NCBI GenBank assembly: GCA_009773805.1
Contig: WTXA01000001.1
Span: 124,001 to 188,000, forward strand
Source: Fusobacteriota bacterium
Lineage (GTDB): Bacteria > Bacillota > TC1
Direction of reading: 5' to 3'
DNA length: 64,000 bases
The notes below the pieces were generated by a model that saw only the letters and a list, made by a program, of their open reading frames with translations, was not told where the DNA came from and did no database searches. Of the stretch, positions 1-10,071 are shown one piece after another. Position 1 is the first letter of the stretch. Each line of letters opens with the position of its first letter. A program made the position numbers and the translations under genes.

Positions 1-425
1 CAGGTGATCTTCAAGAAAAAATACAACCATACATAAGACCCCTTTATGATAGTTTATTCTTTTTATTAGGTTTTGAACAAGTTGAAAAACTTCTAGAACG
101 TAAGGTGATTGAAATAGCGCCTTTAGCCTATATGCGAGGGAGAACTTTAGATGATGCGTTCATCATACTTGATGAAGGTCAAAATGCCACTGTAGAACAA
201 ATGAAAATGTTTCTAACTAGATTTGGATTTAACTCAAAAGTTGTTGTTACTGGAGATCCTTCACAAAATGACTTGAAAAAGGGAGAAGTTTCAGGTTTAT
301 TACATAGTGTTGAACTTTTAAGAGGTATTAAAGGTATTAAAATTATAAAATTATATAAAAATGATGTTTTCAGACATCATTTGGTAAAAGAAATTATTGA
401 AGCATATGAAAAGGGAGGTATCTAA
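1..425 (+). CDS. phoH: PhoH family ATPase, 3' part (5' end outside window)
   Basis: The reading frame is open from the first complete codon at base 3 and ends at TAA 423-425. The visible part matches the C-terminal half of PhoH-like P-loop ATPases: an RPLYD segment near the start, the LAYMRGRTLDDAF region, DEGQNAT (Walker B-type) and VVTGDPSQND. PhoH proteins are cytoplasmic nucleotide-binding proteins linked to RNA metabolism; the exact role is not settled. The Walker A motif lies before the window. A GTG at 105 is internal and is not the true start. The stop overlaps the start of ybeY by one base, the usual phoH-ybeY pairing, so the two are cotranscribed. Confidence 0.93.
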   Translation, partial: GDLQEKIQPYIRPLYDSLFFLLGFEQVEKLLERKVIEIAPLAYMRGRTLDDAFIILDEGQNATVEQMKMFLTRFGFNSKVVVTGDPSQNDLKKGEVSGLLHSVELLRGIKGIKIIKLYKNDVFRHHLVKEIIEAYEKGGI

Positions 426-901
426 TGGATATTATAATTGCAAATGAACAGGACAAGGTAATTATTGATGATAGTCTTTATGAGAAATTAGAACAAGTTG
501 GAATACTTGCTTTAACTGAAGCAGGAAGTGTTGAAAATTACGAAGTTTCAGTATTATTAACAGATAATACAGAAATTAGAAGTTTAAATAAAAAATATAG
601 AAATGTTGATACTGACACAGATGTTCTTAGTTTTCCACTTTTTGAGGAAAATGCAGATAGTGACGAGCCATTGTTCTTTAATGAAACAGAAGAAATAATT
701 TTAGGTGATATTATCATTTCAGCTGAAAAAGCCTTAGAACAAAGTGAAGATTTTGGACATTCATTTCTTAGGGAATTAAGTTATTTGCTGGTTCATGGCG
801 TTTTACATCTTTTAGGATATGACCACCAAACAGTGGAGGATAAAAAAAACATGCGCAATATGGAAGAAAAAATCTTAATGAAATTGGAGATTGGCAGATG
901 A
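425..901 (+). CDS. ybeY: Endoribonuclease YbeY (rRNA maturation)
   Basis: This 158-residue protein is a zinc-dependent single-strand endoribonuclease needed in 16S rRNA processing and ribosome quality control. The metal site is plain: HGVLHLLGYDH gives H124, H128 and H134. The DTDVLSFPLF motif of the family is near residue 65. ATG 425 follows GGGAGG closely and overlaps the phoH stop. The end overlaps cdd by four bases (ATGA). The order phoH-ybeY-cdd-era-recO is common in Firmicutes and supports translational coupling in one operon. The length is normal. Confidence 0.95.
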   Translation: MDIIIANEQDKVIIDDSLYEKLEQVGILALTEAGSVENYEVSVLLTDNTEIRSLNKKYRNVDTDTDVLSFPLFEENADSDEPLFFNETEEIILGDIIISAEKALEQSEDFGHSFLRELSYLLVHGVLHLLGYDHQTVEDKKNMRNMEEKILMKLEIGR

Positions 902-1281
902 TTACAGATTTAGATTTAAAAAAAGCTGCTGAGAAGGTTATTAGTTATGCCTATAGTCCTTATTCAAATGTCAGTGTAGCTGCGGCCGTATTAACAAAGA
1001 ATGGTAATGTATACACTGGAGTTAATATTGAAAATAGTAGTTATGGTTTGACTGTATGTGCTGAAAGAAATGCAATAGCATCAGCCATATCAGCTGGTGA
1101 AAAAGATTTTACAAGAATGACTATAGTTACTAATAGTAAAATGGTGAATTCCCCTTGTGGTTCATGTAGACAGGTTATATTTGAATTTAATAATAATATG
1201 CCAATAGAATTTTTTGGACCAGATGGTTATCATAGAAGTTTTAATAGTGCAGAACTACTGCCTGAAGGGTTTGAACTATAA
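898..1281 (+). CDS. cdd: Cytidine deaminase
   Basis: This 127-residue protein of the small tetrameric class converts cytidine and deoxycytidine to uridine and deoxyuridine for pyrimidine salvage. The zinc site is visible as C54-A-E56 (CAERNAI) and PCGSC with C87 and C90; E56 is the proton-shuttle glutamate. The N-terminal YSPYSN and GVNIENSSYG segments contact the nucleoside. The ATG overlaps the end of ybeY, and the stop overlaps the ATG of era by one base, so it is inside the operon. It is the only pyrimidine salvage enzyme seen here; the de novo genes are at 38.7-44.4 kb. Confidence 0.96.
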   Translation: MITDLDLKKAAEKVISYAYSPYSNVSVAAAVLTKNGNVYTGVNIENSSYGLTVCAERNAIASAISAGEKDFTRMTIVTNSKMVNSPCGSCRQVIFEFNNNMPIEFFGPDGYHRSFNSAELLPEGFEL

Positions 1282-2174
1282 TGGAAAAATTTAAATCAGG
1301 TTTTATATCAATTATAGGCAGACCAAATGTTGGTAAATCAACTTTATTAAATACTATGGTAGGCAAAAAGATTGCTATTATGTCCGATAAGCCTCAAACA
1401 ACTAGAAATGAAGTGCTGGGTATTCTAACAAAAGAAGACTATCAATTAGTTTTCATTGATACACCGGGTATCCACAAACCAAAGACCAATCTAGGTGAAT
1501 ATATGATGGATATGGTCAAGAAAAACTTAAGAAATATTGATTTGATACTATATATTGTCGATAGTAGTAAAGAAATAGGCAAGGGTGAAGAATATATTAT
1601 TGAGATGTTGTCTAAGACCAAGACACCAATAATACTAGTTATCAATAAAATCGATCTAGACAACAAGGAATCAGTCTTACCAATAATTGAAAAATATAAT
1701 GAACTAATTAAAGTTGAAAATATAATACCTATTTCAGCCTTAAAAAATCAGAATTTAGATGAATTACTTACTAAAATCCTTGAAAATATTGAAGAAGGTC
1801 CTATGTATTTTCCTGCAGAAGATACTTCTAATGTCAGTGAGGCATTTCTTGTAAGTGAGATTATTAGAGAAAAAATCTTACGTTTGACTGAAGAAGAAGT
1901 CCCCCATTCATCAGCTGTACTTATCGATTTGATTGAAGAAGATGGTGAACTTATAAATGTCTACGCCTCAATATATGTTGAAAGAAAATCACAAAAAGGC
2001 ATAATGATTGGGAAGGGAGCTTCTATGTTAAAGAAGATTGGTAGACTATCAAGAATAGAGCTTGAAAAAATGTGGGGTATGAAGGTATATTTGAATATCC
2101 AAGTTAAAGTCAAGGATAGCTGGAGAAAAAAAGATTTTGACATGAGAAACTTCGGTTATAAAAGGGAGAAATAG
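1281..2174 (+). CDS. era: GTPase Era
   Basis: Era is a 297-residue GTPase that binds the 3' end of 16S rRNA and helps 30S assembly. The G1 motif GRPNVGKST is near residue 14, followed by the switch region, DTPG near 60 and NKID near 122. The last ~100 residues form the KH RNA-binding domain with the expected GKGASMLKKIG segment. Length and domain order are normal. It starts at ATG 1281, overlapping the cdd stop, and its stop overlaps the GTG start of recO. No odd residues were seen in the nucleotide motifs. Confidence 0.97.
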   Translation: MEKFKSGFISIIGRPNVGKSTLLNTMVGKKIAIMSDKPQTTRNEVLGILTKEDYQLVFIDTPGIHKPKTNLGEYMMDMVKKNLRNIDLILYIVDSSKEIGKGEEYIIEMLSKTKTPIILVINKIDLDNKESVLPIIEKYNELIKVENIIPISALKNQNLDELLTKILENIEEGPMYFPAEDTSNVSEAFLVSEIIREKILRLTEEEVPHSSAVLIDLIEEDGELINVYASIYVERKSQKGIMIGKGASMLKKIGRLSRIELEKMWGMKVYLNIQVKVKDSWRKKDFDMRNFGYKREK

Positions 2175-2920
2175 TGACTAGTAAAAATACACTTTCTGTG
2201 GAAGGGATTGTAATTTTAAGTCGAGATTATAAAGATGCTGATAAGTCTTTAGTTATATTTACTAAAGATAGAGGACGTTTGTCTTTTGTCGCTAAGGGTG
2301 TCAGGAAATTAAACAGTAAAAATAGAAGTTCTACAGACTTACTTGTTCTTGGTGAGTATCACTTAAGTCGAGGAAAGGCTTACTTCATTCTTAATCAAGG
2401 CCAGGTATTAGAAGGTTTTATGAATATCAGGAAAGACTTATTAAAAACTACTGTTGCAATGACTATAACTGTTTTTTTAAATGATGTTCTTGTTGATAAT
2501 ATGTCACAAGGTGAAGTTTATGAATTGCTTATTTGGACATTAAGAAGATTAGAAACAACTAAAGATCCAAAATTTTTATTAAGATATTTCTTAATAAAAA
2601 GCATTTTATTTCTTGGGCACCAACCAAATCTTGATTTTTGTAGTTTATGTGAGAAAAATAATAGAGATTATTTCTTTCAATTTTCAGAAGGCAACTTGGT
2701 TTGTGGTGATTGTACCAAAGAAGGTTTTTATTTAGATTCAAACTTAATACAAATATATAAAATTCTAGAAACAGACAGTTTCAATCAATTAAAGGATTTT
2801 GACATGTCCAAAGCTGTATTGGAAAAGCTGGATTATTTTTTAGAAAAAATGATTGAGCATATTACTGATAAGAGATTTACGGGATTTGATTATTTGAAAA
2901 AATTAACTTTTGAGGTTTAA
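2174..2920 (+). CDS. recO: DNA repair protein RecO
   Basis: RecO anneals SSB-coated single strands and, with RecR, loads RecA in recombinational repair. This 248-residue copy has the N-terminal OB-fold (EGIVILSRDYKDADKSL) and a C-terminal zinc site with C156, C159, C177 and C180. The start is GTG 2174, which overlaps the era TAG; no in-frame ATG lies nearby and the OB-fold begins a few residues in. The following gene starts directly at the next base, so transcription almost certainly continues into it. Confidence 0.93.
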   Translation: MTSKNTLSVEGIVILSRDYKDADKSLVIFTKDRGRLSFVAKGVRKLNSKNRSSTDLLVLGEYHLSRGKAYFILNQGQVLEGFMNIRKDLLKTTVAMTITVFLNDVLVDNMSQGEVYELLIWTLRRLETTKDPKFLLRYFLIKSILFLGHQPNLDFCSLCEKNNRDYFFQFSEGNLVCGDCTKEGFYLDSNLIQIYKILETDSFNQLKDFDMSKAVLEKLDYFLEKMIEHITDKRFTGFDYLKKLTFEV

Positions 2921-4753
2921 ATGTTTATTGTTGATAAAATTATTACTAAGGTAGAGGAAAAAGAAATAGAAAGTCTATATGACCGTCTTGGCGGCCAATT
3001 TCTTGATGTTATTGCGGATATAATTCTTCTTTCATATACAAAGGATGTTATGCAAGAACTTGTTGGGGTTAGTAATACAAAAAAAGAAACTTTTTTAAAA
3101 ATGGCTGAAAAAATTATACCTCTTGATTTTGCAGAGAGTACTTATCAAGGGTACACTGATATTTATAAGAGGAAATGGAATTATCTTTCATACTTAGATG
3201 ATAAAAATAGTGGTTACGAAAGTATTGCTTTTTATAAAGACGATGTTTTGATTATTGCTATAGCCGGTTCTGATAATGGTAAGGAAGACTGGATTGACAA
3301 TGATGCAAGATTGTTAATACCAAAAGGAAATTTAGTGCCTTCTCAATTTAAGATAGTAGGCTCTAAAATAAAGAAAAATATTAAACAATATAGGGAAAAA
3401 AATGATGGAAAACTCCCCAAAGAAATCATAATAACTGGCAATTCCCTTGGTGGAGCTGTAACAGTTGTTGCTTATAGTGAAAATTATCATTATGCAATTG
3501 AAAATGGGATAAAAATATCAGCCTTAACCTACAACAGTGCCCCAGTCCGTATTGATTTTATAGAAGAACTATTACAAAAAAAATGTGATGAATATGAACA
3601 TATACTAAGTGAAAATGAATTAGCCAACTATTTCAACGGTTTAATTAATTTGATTAATGAAGATGATCTGCTTAATAATATGTTGTATGTATTTATAAAA
3701 AATATGGATAATTTTGGTCATTTAGGAAAGTACTTAATAATAGAGAACAAGGGTAGGTTAAAAGATAAAGATATTATACACTATGTAATGGAACATATAA
3801 ATGTTGATCCTATTAGAGAATTAACTTTGTCTAAAATTCAAGTGATTGAATATCATTCTCGTAATATGTTTGATGAATCAGCCAAATTAATCAAGAATAA
3901 TATCAAAGGGAAAGTTTCACATAAAGTAGAAGAGTTTAATGAATCGGTTTGTTTGCTTGATAAAGTTCGCGGCGGAATGTTAGGAACTGCTATTTCTGAT
4001 TATGTTGGCAATGGGAAAGTAAAGGTTACAGATGGTACCAAGTTGACTTTTGCAGTTGCTAAAGGTTTATTAAAAGCTCCTGAAAACCCATTAGTGACGA
4101 TAGGTGATGAAATTATCGAGTGGAGAGCTATAGATGGTGAATATCTAGGGAAGACCACTAAGATTGCTATTGAATATGCATTGAAAACTGGTAGTTTTCC
4201 AACAGGTGCAAAAAAAGCTCATCAAATACTAGATGGCAGGACAGCAGGGAATTGTTCTTTGAAGCGATGCCTACCTATAGCCTTAGCCTATGATCAACTT
4301 GATATAGTTATAACCTTAGCAGGTCTTCAATCAAATATGACTCATTTTGATTCTAGAGTAAAGGAAGCTTGCCAGCTTTATTCTTGGTTAGTATATGATT
4401 TACTTAATGGAAAATCAAAAAAACAAGCACTTCAAGAAGTATTTGGTAGTCATCTATACTATGGACAATATAATAAGATAAAGCTTATGGATGTAGTAGG
4501 TAGCAGCTATGTGGTAGACTCACTATTAAATAGTCTGATTCTATTTTACAACTATGATAATTTTGATAATTTTGTTACTAGGTTAAGTAAGATTGAAAAT
4601 GTTCAAGAAATAGCGAGTATAAGTGGTGGCTTACTTGGTATAGAACTAGGGATGAAGTCAATTAGCTATGATTTAAGAGATGAACTGGAAAATAGAATAG
4701 AGATTTTAAGCCTAGCAGGAAATTTATTTGATGAAAGGATGCGAAAACATTAA
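2921..4753 (+). CDS. Serine-hydrolase domain fused to a degenerate ADP-ribosylglycohydrolase-like domain
   Basis: This 610-residue protein has two recognisable parts. Residues ~20-270 resemble lipase class 3 / Mbeg1-type alpha/beta hydrolases, with nucleophile elbow GNSLGG (S175). Residues ~347-610 follow the ADP-ribosylglycohydrolase (ARH/DraG) plan: [17 protein letters not shown] (370-373) for [18 protein letters not shown] for the AGNGSLMR-type motif, [14 protein letters not shown] and [11 protein letters not shown]. The usual D-x-D-T metal motif before the last segment is absent and the first metal motif has Gly for Asp, so hydrolase activity of this half is doubtful. No signal peptide is seen, so it is likely cytoplasmic. 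It is wedged between recO and glyQ without gaps. Domain calls are by motif; I do not know a function for the fusion. Confidence 0.72.
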   Translation: MFIVDKIITKVEEKEIESLYDRLGGQFLDVIADIILLSYTKDVMQELVGVSNTKKETFLKMAEKIIPLDFAESTYQGYTDIYKRKWNYLSYLDDKNSGYESIAFYKDDVLIIAIAGSDNGKEDWIDNDARLLIPKGNLVPSQFKIVGSKIKKNIKQYREKNDGKLPKEIIITGNSLGGAVTVVAYSENYHYAIENGIKISALTYNSAPVRIDFIEELLQKKCDEYEHILSENELANYFNGLINLINEDDLLNNMLYVFIKNMDNFGHLGKYLIIENKGRLKDKDIIHYVMEHINVDPIRELTLSKIQVIEYHSRNMFDESAKLIKNNIKGKVSHKVEEFNESVCLLDKVRGGMLGTAISDYVGNGKVKVTDGTKLTFAVAKGLLKAPENPLVTIGDEIIEWRAIDGEYLGKTTKIAIEYALKTGSFPTGAKKAHQILDGRTAGNCSLKRCLPIALAYDQLDIVITLAGLQSNMTHFDSRVKEACQLYSWLVYDLLNGKSKKQALQEVFGSHLYYGQYNKIKLMDVVGSSYVVDSLLNSLILFYNYDNFDNFVTRLSKIENVQEIASISGGLLGIELGMKSISYDLRDELENRIEILSLAGNLFDERMRKH

Positions 4754-4754
4754 T

Positions 4755-5636
4755 ATGCTAACATTTCAAGATATGATTATGAAATTAAATGAATTTTGGG
4801 GACATCAAGGATGCATTATACAAATGCCATATGATATAGAAAAGGGTGCAGGTACAATGAATCCCAATACTTTTTTAAAAGCAATTGGTCCTGAACCATT
4901 TGCTACAGCCTATATAGAACCTTGTAGAAGACCTACTGATGGCAGATATGGTGAAAATCCAAATAGATTACAACACTATTTTCAATATCAAGTTTTAATA
5001 AAACCTAGCCCTGATAATATACAAGAACTATATTTAGCAAGTCTTGAAGAATTGGGGATAGATCCATTAGAGCATGATATTAGATTTGTTGAAGATAACT
5101 GGGAATCACCAACACTTGGAGCTTGGGGACTTGGTTGGGAAGTATGGCTTGATGGTCAAGAGATTTCTCAATTCACCTATTTCCAACAATGTGGGGGACT
5201 AGAGTGCAAACCTGTATCTGTTGAAATAACTTATGGCTTGGAGCGTATCGCTACTTATGTTCAAGAAAAGGATAGTGTTTACGACATTGTCTATACTGAC
5301 GGTGTTAAATATGGAGATATATATTTAAATAATGAAGTGGAATTTTCAACCTATAACTTTGAAGTTTCAAACAAGGAAAATCTACTACAACTTTTCAATA
5401 TTTATGAAAAGGAAGCAGAAATATGTCTTGATGCTAATTTAGAGTTACCAGGGTATGATTATGTTCTTAAATGTTCACATGCATTTAATCTATTGGATGC
5501 TAGAGGAGCAATCAGTGTAACTGAGAGAACAAATTATATTACAAGAATCAGAAACTTAGCAAAAAGATGTGGTGTTACCTATTTAGAAAAAAGAGAAAGT
5601 CTTGGCTTTCCATTATTAAAAAAGGAGAGTATATAG
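4755..5636 (+). CDS. glyQ: Glycyl-tRNA synthetase alpha subunit
   Basis: This is the catalytic subunit of bacterial alpha2beta2 glycyl-tRNA synthetase, which forms glycyl-adenylate and charges tRNA-Gly. Strongly conserved blocks are present: [25 protein letters not shown], the [12 protein letters not shown] segment and the GLECKPV / ITYGLER regions. I prefer ATG 4755 (293 residues, product beginning MLTFQD), which matches the family N-terminus. ATG 4728 and ATG 4731 in the same frame would add up to nine residues and overlap the upstream gene. The stop is followed at once by glyS. No T-box precedes it, so control is through the upstream operon. Confidence 0.96.
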   Translation: MLTFQDMIMKLNEFWGHQGCIIQMPYDIEKGAGTMNPNTFLKAIGPEPFATAYIEPCRRPTDGRYGENPNRLQHYFQYQVLIKPSPDNIQELYLASLEELGIDPLEHDIRFVEDNWESPTLGAWGLGWEVWLDGQEISQFTYFQQCGGLECKPVSVEITYGLERIATYVQEKDSVYDIVYTDGVKYGDIYLNNEVEFSTYNFEVSNKENLLQLFNIYEKEAEICLDANLELPGYDYVLKCSHAFNLLDARGAISVTERTNYITRIRNLAKRCGVTYLEKRESLGFPLLKKESI

Positions 5637-7682
5637 ATGGCTGATTATTTATTGGAAATTGGTCTTGAAGAGGTGCCAGCTGGAAAGATAGATGATGTTA
5701 TTAGTCAATTAAGCAACAAAATGGTAGCTATATTGACACAAAATAGAATCGCTTATGAGTCAATCAAAACTTTTGGTACACCAAGGCGTATAGGAATGAG
5801 AATTATTGGATTAGCCTTAAAAGGAGAGTCCATCACCATAGAGATCAAAGGACCTAGTGTAAAAGCAGGTTATAAGGATGAACAACCTACCAAGGCTTTA
5901 GAAGGATTTTGTAGAGGACAGGGTATTGACCCTACTAAATTAGTAGTAAAAAAGCTGAATAATGATGAATATCTATATGCCATTAAGGAAACTCAAGGCA
6001 TAGATGTAAAAAATGAAATAGCCAGTTTTGTAGTAACAGCTATAAGTAGTATAAATTTTAGCAAGCCAATGTATTGGGGAGAAGGTGTGATTCAATTTAT
6101 CAGACCAATCAGAACTTTGATTTCTCTTTGGAATGATGAAATTTTACCTTTAGAATATGGTGGTATTAAAGCTGATCGAAAAAGCAGGGGTCATAGATTT
6201 CTTTTTGATGGTGAAATTGAAGTGGCTAAGGCAGCTGATTACGAGTCTACATTAGAGAGTGCTTTTGTTATTGTTGATAAAGAAGTTAGAAAGAAATTAG
6301 TTTTAGAGGGTATTGCTAAGAAAGAACAAGAATTAAATTGCAAAGTTATCGTAACAGACAATCTGTTACAAGAGGTGCTTTACCTAGTTGAATATCCTAC
6401 AGTTTTTGTGGGTACTTTTACTAAAGAATATTTAAAATTACCAAAGGAAGTAATCACTACTACTATGGTAAACAATCAAAAATATTTCCCGGTTACAAAT
6501 GAAACTGGCAATGTTATGCCATTTTTCATTGGTGTTAGATGTGGGAATGATTATAGTATTGATAAAGTTATTTCAGGTAATGAAAAAGTCCTAAAAGCAA
6601 GACTAGAGGATGCCAGGTTTTTCTTTGAAGAAGATAAGAAGGTACCTTTGCTTGAATTGAGAACTAAGTTAGATAAGGTTATATATCAGAAACAACTTGG
6701 TACTATTGGGGATAAGATAGATAGGATTGTTAATATATCCAAATATTTAGGAAAGATACTAGGCTATGAAGGTAATGATTTGTTGATAGCTGCTAAAATA
6801 ACCAAGATGGATCTTGCTAGTCATATGGTTTATGAGTTTCCTGAGCTTCAAGGTATTATGGGTTACTATTATAGTTTACTTGAAGGTTATAATGAAAATA
6901 TTGCAATCAGCATCAAGGAACACTATATGCCAATCAATGCCGGTGATGATGTTCCTCGTTCTAAGGAAGGTATAATTGTTGGGCTTGCGGATAAAATTGA
7001 TTCTATAACTTCAATTTTTAAGGCTGGTCTGATACCTAGTGGCAGTCAGGACCCATATGCACTAAGAAGAATGGCTCTTGGTATTATTAGAACTATCATT
7101 GAAAATGAGATTTCAATATCAATCAAGGATTTGTTGACCTATAGTCAGGAACAAACTAATGGTCTTGAAAATCTAGATTTAAATGTTTATTTAGATTTCT
7201 TTAAGACTAGATTCAAGTCCTATTTAGAAAAAGAAGGTTACAAATTCGATGTTATTGATAGTATTTTTGCATTGGAATTTGATGATATCCTTGATCTGTT
7301 CAAGAAAGCATCTGCTTTAAAAAAATATTCCGAAAATGAGAATTTCAATGTGGTTGTTGGCTTGTTGGTTAGAATAAATAATATTGTAAAAAATAATCTT
7401 GGTGAGGACTATGATAAGAACTTATTACAAGATGATTATGAAATAAAATTGGCAAATGAACTAGGAAATATTATAGTTTCATTTGAAGAAAATCTGAAAA
7501 ATGGCAACTATCTTGACTGCTATAAGCAGTTGGAAGTTTTAAAGGTACCATTGGATCAGTTTTTCTTAAATGTTATGGTGATGGTGGAAGATGAAGATAT
7601 TAGAAATAATAGAATTAATCTACTGATCAGCATTAAAAAATTAGGAGATCAATTGTTTAGTGCCAATAAAATCGTAAGTTAA
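5637..7682 (+). CDS. glyS: Glycyl-tRNA synthetase beta subunit
   Basis: This 681-residue beta subunit, which has the tRNA-recognition and anticodon-binding parts of the heterotetrameric enzyme, opens with the family signature LLEIGLEEVPA. It carries TFGTPRR near residue 43, the central HD-like region (LASHMVYEFPELQG) and a C-terminal anticodon-binding DALR-like part. Length is close to the usual ~690. ATG 5637 abuts the glyQ stop, and a ribosome site (AAGGAG) lies in the end of glyQ. An AAGGAGG site after its stop serves the RNase J gene, which is probably in the same transcript. Confidence 0.97.
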   Translation: MADYLLEIGLEEVPAGKIDDVISQLSNKMVAILTQNRIAYESIKTFGTPRRIGMRIIGLALKGESITIEIKGPSVKAGYKDEQPTKALEGFCRGQGIDPTKLVVKKLNNDEYLYAIKETQGIDVKNEIASFVVTAISSINFSKPMYWGEGVIQFIRPIRTLISLWNDEILPLEYGGIKADRKSRGHRFLFDGEIEVAKAADYESTLESAFVIVDKEVRKKLVLEGIAKKEQELNCKVIVTDNLLQEVLYLVEYPTVFVGTFTKEYLKLPKEVITTTMVNNQKYFPVTNETGNVMPFFIGVRCGNDYSIDKVISGNEKVLKARLEDARFFFEEDKKVPLLELRTKLDKVIYQKQLGTIGDKIDRIVNISKYLGKILGYEGNDLLIAAKITKMDLASHMVYEFPELQGIMGYYYSLLEGYNENIAISIKEHYMPINAGDDVPRSKEGIIVGLADKIDSITSIFKAGLIPSGSQDPYALRRMALGIIRTIIENEISISIKDLLTYSQEQTNGLENLDLNVYLDFFKTRFKSYLEKEGYKFDVIDSIFALEFDDILDLFKKASALKKYSENENFNVVVGLLVRINNIVKNNLGEDYDKNLLQDDYEIKLANELGNIIVSFEENLKNGNYLDCYKQLEVLKVPLDQFFLNVMVMVEDEDIRNNRINLLISIKKLGDQLFSANKIVS

Positions 7683-7705
7683 AATAAAAGGAGGAAAAGA
7701 ACCCT

Positions 7706-9376
7706 ATGGGAAAAACAGAATTACAAAATATGGTCGAAATAATACCCTTAGGTGGTTTAGGAGAGGTAGGGAAGAACCTTACAGCTATTAGATATAATCA
7801 TCAAATGATCATTGTCGATGCTGGAATGACTATGCCTCAAGATGAAATGCTTGGGATAGACATTGTTATACCAGATATTACCTTTATTAAGGATAATATT
7901 CATCAACTACGAGGAGTTTTAATAACTCATGGACATGAAGATCATATTGGTGCATTACCATATATAATAGATGATCTTAATGTACCTATATACGGAACAA
8001 GATTAACAATTGGTCTTATCAATAGGAAATTGAAAGAAAGAAAGTTAGTTAATAAACCTAAATTGAATGTTATTGCTCCAAGAGGAGAAGTTAAGCTCGG
8101 ACCTTTTAAAGTAACCTTTATTAAAGTAAGTCACAGTATACCTGATGCTGTAGCTTTTGCGATAGAAACACCTATTGGAACGATAGTTATGACTGGAGAT
8201 TTTAAAATTGATTTTACTCCTATTGATGGCCAAGTAACAGATTTCTATACTTTGGCAGCGCTTGGAGAAAAAGGTGTTTTAGCTATGTTATCTGATAGTA
8301 CGAATGCTGAGAAAAAAGGTTATACCAAGTCTGAAAAATCAGTTGGTAAGAATGTTGAAGATATCTTTATGGAGACAAAATCTAGAATAATTGTTGCTAG
8401 TTTTGCTTCAAATGTACATAGAGTACAGCAAATATTTGATGCAGCTAGAAAATCAGGAAGAAAAGTTGCTGTTCTTGGTAGAAGTATGGAGAATATTACT
8501 GCTGTTGCTATACAACTAGGATATTTGAAAGTAGCTAAAGGCCAGTTGGTGGACATAAATACAATTCTTAAACTACCAAAAGAAAAGGTATGTATCATTT
8601 CAACCGGTAGCCAAGGTGAGCCTATGAGTGCTCTTTCAAGAATTGCTACTAAAGTTCATAACAAGATTGAAATAGCACCTGATGATACAGTAATGATCTC
8701 AGCAATGGCAATACCTGGTAATGAAAAGTATATTTCAAAACTAATAGATCACTTAATGAAACTTGGTGCTAATGTTGTTTATGGTAAAGCTTTTGATATA
8801 CACGTTTCAGGTCATGCTAGTGAAGAAGATTTAAAATTGATGATAAGTCTATTAAAGCCTAAATTCTTTATACCGGTTCATGGTGAGTATAGGATGTTGG
8901 TAGCCCATAAGAACATTGCTATGGAAATGGGTATTCCAAAATCTAATATCGTAATACCAGAAACTGGTGTGGTTATTGGCCTAAATGAAGAGAGATGTGC
9001 TCCTATGGGCAAAGTTAAATCAGGGCTTGTGTTCATTGATGGACTTGGTGTTGGTGATGTTAGTAATATAGTTCTTAAAGACAGAAAAATCTTGTCAGAA
9101 AATGGTATGATTATTGTTGTTTTATCTATGAATAAACAGGGACAAATAGTAAGAGACCCTGATATAGTTTCTAGAGGCTTTGTTTATGTAAGACAGTCTG
9201 AAATATTACTAGATGAGATTACTCTTGAGGCTAAAAAGATTGTTGAAAAAATTAAAAAAGATAAAATTAGGGATTGGTCAACAATTAAAGGTCGTTTAAG
9301 AGATGATCTTGATACTTTTGTTTATGTTAAAACACAGAGAAAACCTATGGTGATAACAATTATTGTAGAGGTATAA
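7706..9376 (+). CDS. rnj: Ribonuclease J
   Basis: This 556-residue metallo-beta-lactamase/beta-CASP nuclease has 5'-3' exonuclease and endonuclease activity in mRNA decay and rRNA processing in Firmicutes. The first metal motif HGHEDHIGALPY gives H75, H77, D79 and H80. The later metal ligands SHSIPDA and TGDFK, and beta-CASP blocks such as STGSQGEP and SGHAS, are all present. ATG 7706 follows AAGGAGG with good spacing. Whether it is the J1 or J2 type cannot be decided here because no second copy is visible. One base separates it from the next gene. Confidence 0.95.
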   Translation: MGKTELQNMVEIIPLGGLGEVGKNLTAIRYNHQMIIVDAGMTMPQDEMLGIDIVIPDITFIKDNIHQLRGVLITHGHEDHIGALPYIIDDLNVPIYGTRLTIGLINRKLKERKLVNKPKLNVIAPRGEVKLGPFKVTFIKVSHSIPDAVAFAIETPIGTIVMTGDFKIDFTPIDGQVTDFYTLAALGEKGVLAMLSDSTNAEKKGYTKSEKSVGKNVEDIFMETKSRIIVASFASNVHRVQQIFDAARKSGRKVAVLGRSMENITAVAIQLGYLKVAKGQLVDINTILKLPKEKVCIISTGSQGEPMSALSRIATKVHNKIEIAPDDTVMISAMAIPGNEKYISKLIDHLMKLGANVVYGKAFDIHVSGHASEEDLKLMISLLKPKFFIPVHGEYRMLVAHKNIAMEMGIPKSNIVIPETGVVIGLNEERCAPMGKVKSGLVFIDGLGVGDVSNIVLKDRKILSENGMIIVVLSMNKQGQIVRDPDIVSRGFVYVRQSEILLDEITLEAKKIVEKIKKDKIRDWSTIKGRLRDDLDTFVYVKTQRKPMVITIIVEV

Positions 9377-9377
9377 T

Positions 9378-10058
9378 ATGATTTTTGGAATATCGGATCT
9401 ACATTTATCCTTAACTCAGGATAAACCTATGGATATTTTTGGTGAGAACTGGAAAGATCATCATTTAAAGATTGCCGAGGACTGGAAAAGTCGAGTAGGT
9501 GATGATGATTTAGTTCTGATTCCAGGTGATGTTTCCTGGGCTATGAAGTTTGATGATGCCTATAAGGATTTGGAGTTTATAGCAAATCTTCCTGGGAAGA
9601 AAGTTATAATCAAGGGGAATCATGATTTATGGTGGTCTAGTGTCAGTAAGCTCCGAGAGCTCAAATTAAGTGGTATGTATTTCATTCAAAATGATTCTAT
9701 CGAGTATGAAGGGATTAGTATTTGTGGATCTAGGGGTTGGCTTATTCCTGAAGATGGTGAGTTAAGTGAAGATGATGAAAAAATATATAAACGAGAGTTA
9801 TTAAGGTTGGAGAGTTCTTTAAAAAGTGCTGTTTGTGATAGAAAAATAGTACTATTACACCATCCTCCTATGGGAAAAGATGGCAAAATTAGTAAATTTA
9901 TTGATATAATGGAAAAGTATGGTGTTGAAAGATGCGTTTATGGCCATTTGCATAATCGTTTTGACAACAGGACATTTATCGATGGAAAAATAGGCAATAT
10001 TGAATTTAACCTATTGTCCTGCGATTATTTGAATTTCGGTCTATTAAAATTACTATAG
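9378..10058 (+). CDS. Calcineurin-like metallophosphoesterase
   Basis: This 226-residue protein has all blocks of a two-metal phosphoesterase: SDLHLS (D7, H9), PGDVSWAM near residue 50, KGNHDLWW near 75, LLHHPPM near 160 and YGHLHNR near 193. The family includes nucleotide, phosphoprotein and cyclic-nucleotide phosphatases; the substrate is unknown. No signal peptide or membrane segment is seen, so it should be cytoplasmic. It starts two bases after the RNase J stop, suggesting coexpression, and a GAGGAGG site 13 bases ahead of the next ATG leads into lpd. Confidence 0.85.
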   Translation: MIFGISDLHLSLTQDKPMDIFGENWKDHHLKIAEDWKSRVGDDDLVLIPGDVSWAMKFDDAYKDLEFIANLPGKKVIIKGNHDLWWSSVSKLRELKLSGMYFIQNDSIEYEGISICGSRGWLIPEDGELSEDDEKIYKRELLRLESSLKSAVCDRKIVLLHHPPMGKDGKISKFIDIMEKYGVERCVYGHLHNRFDNRTFIDGKIGNIEFNLLSCDYLNFGLLKLL

Positions 10059-10071
10059 AGGAGGTTTTAAA

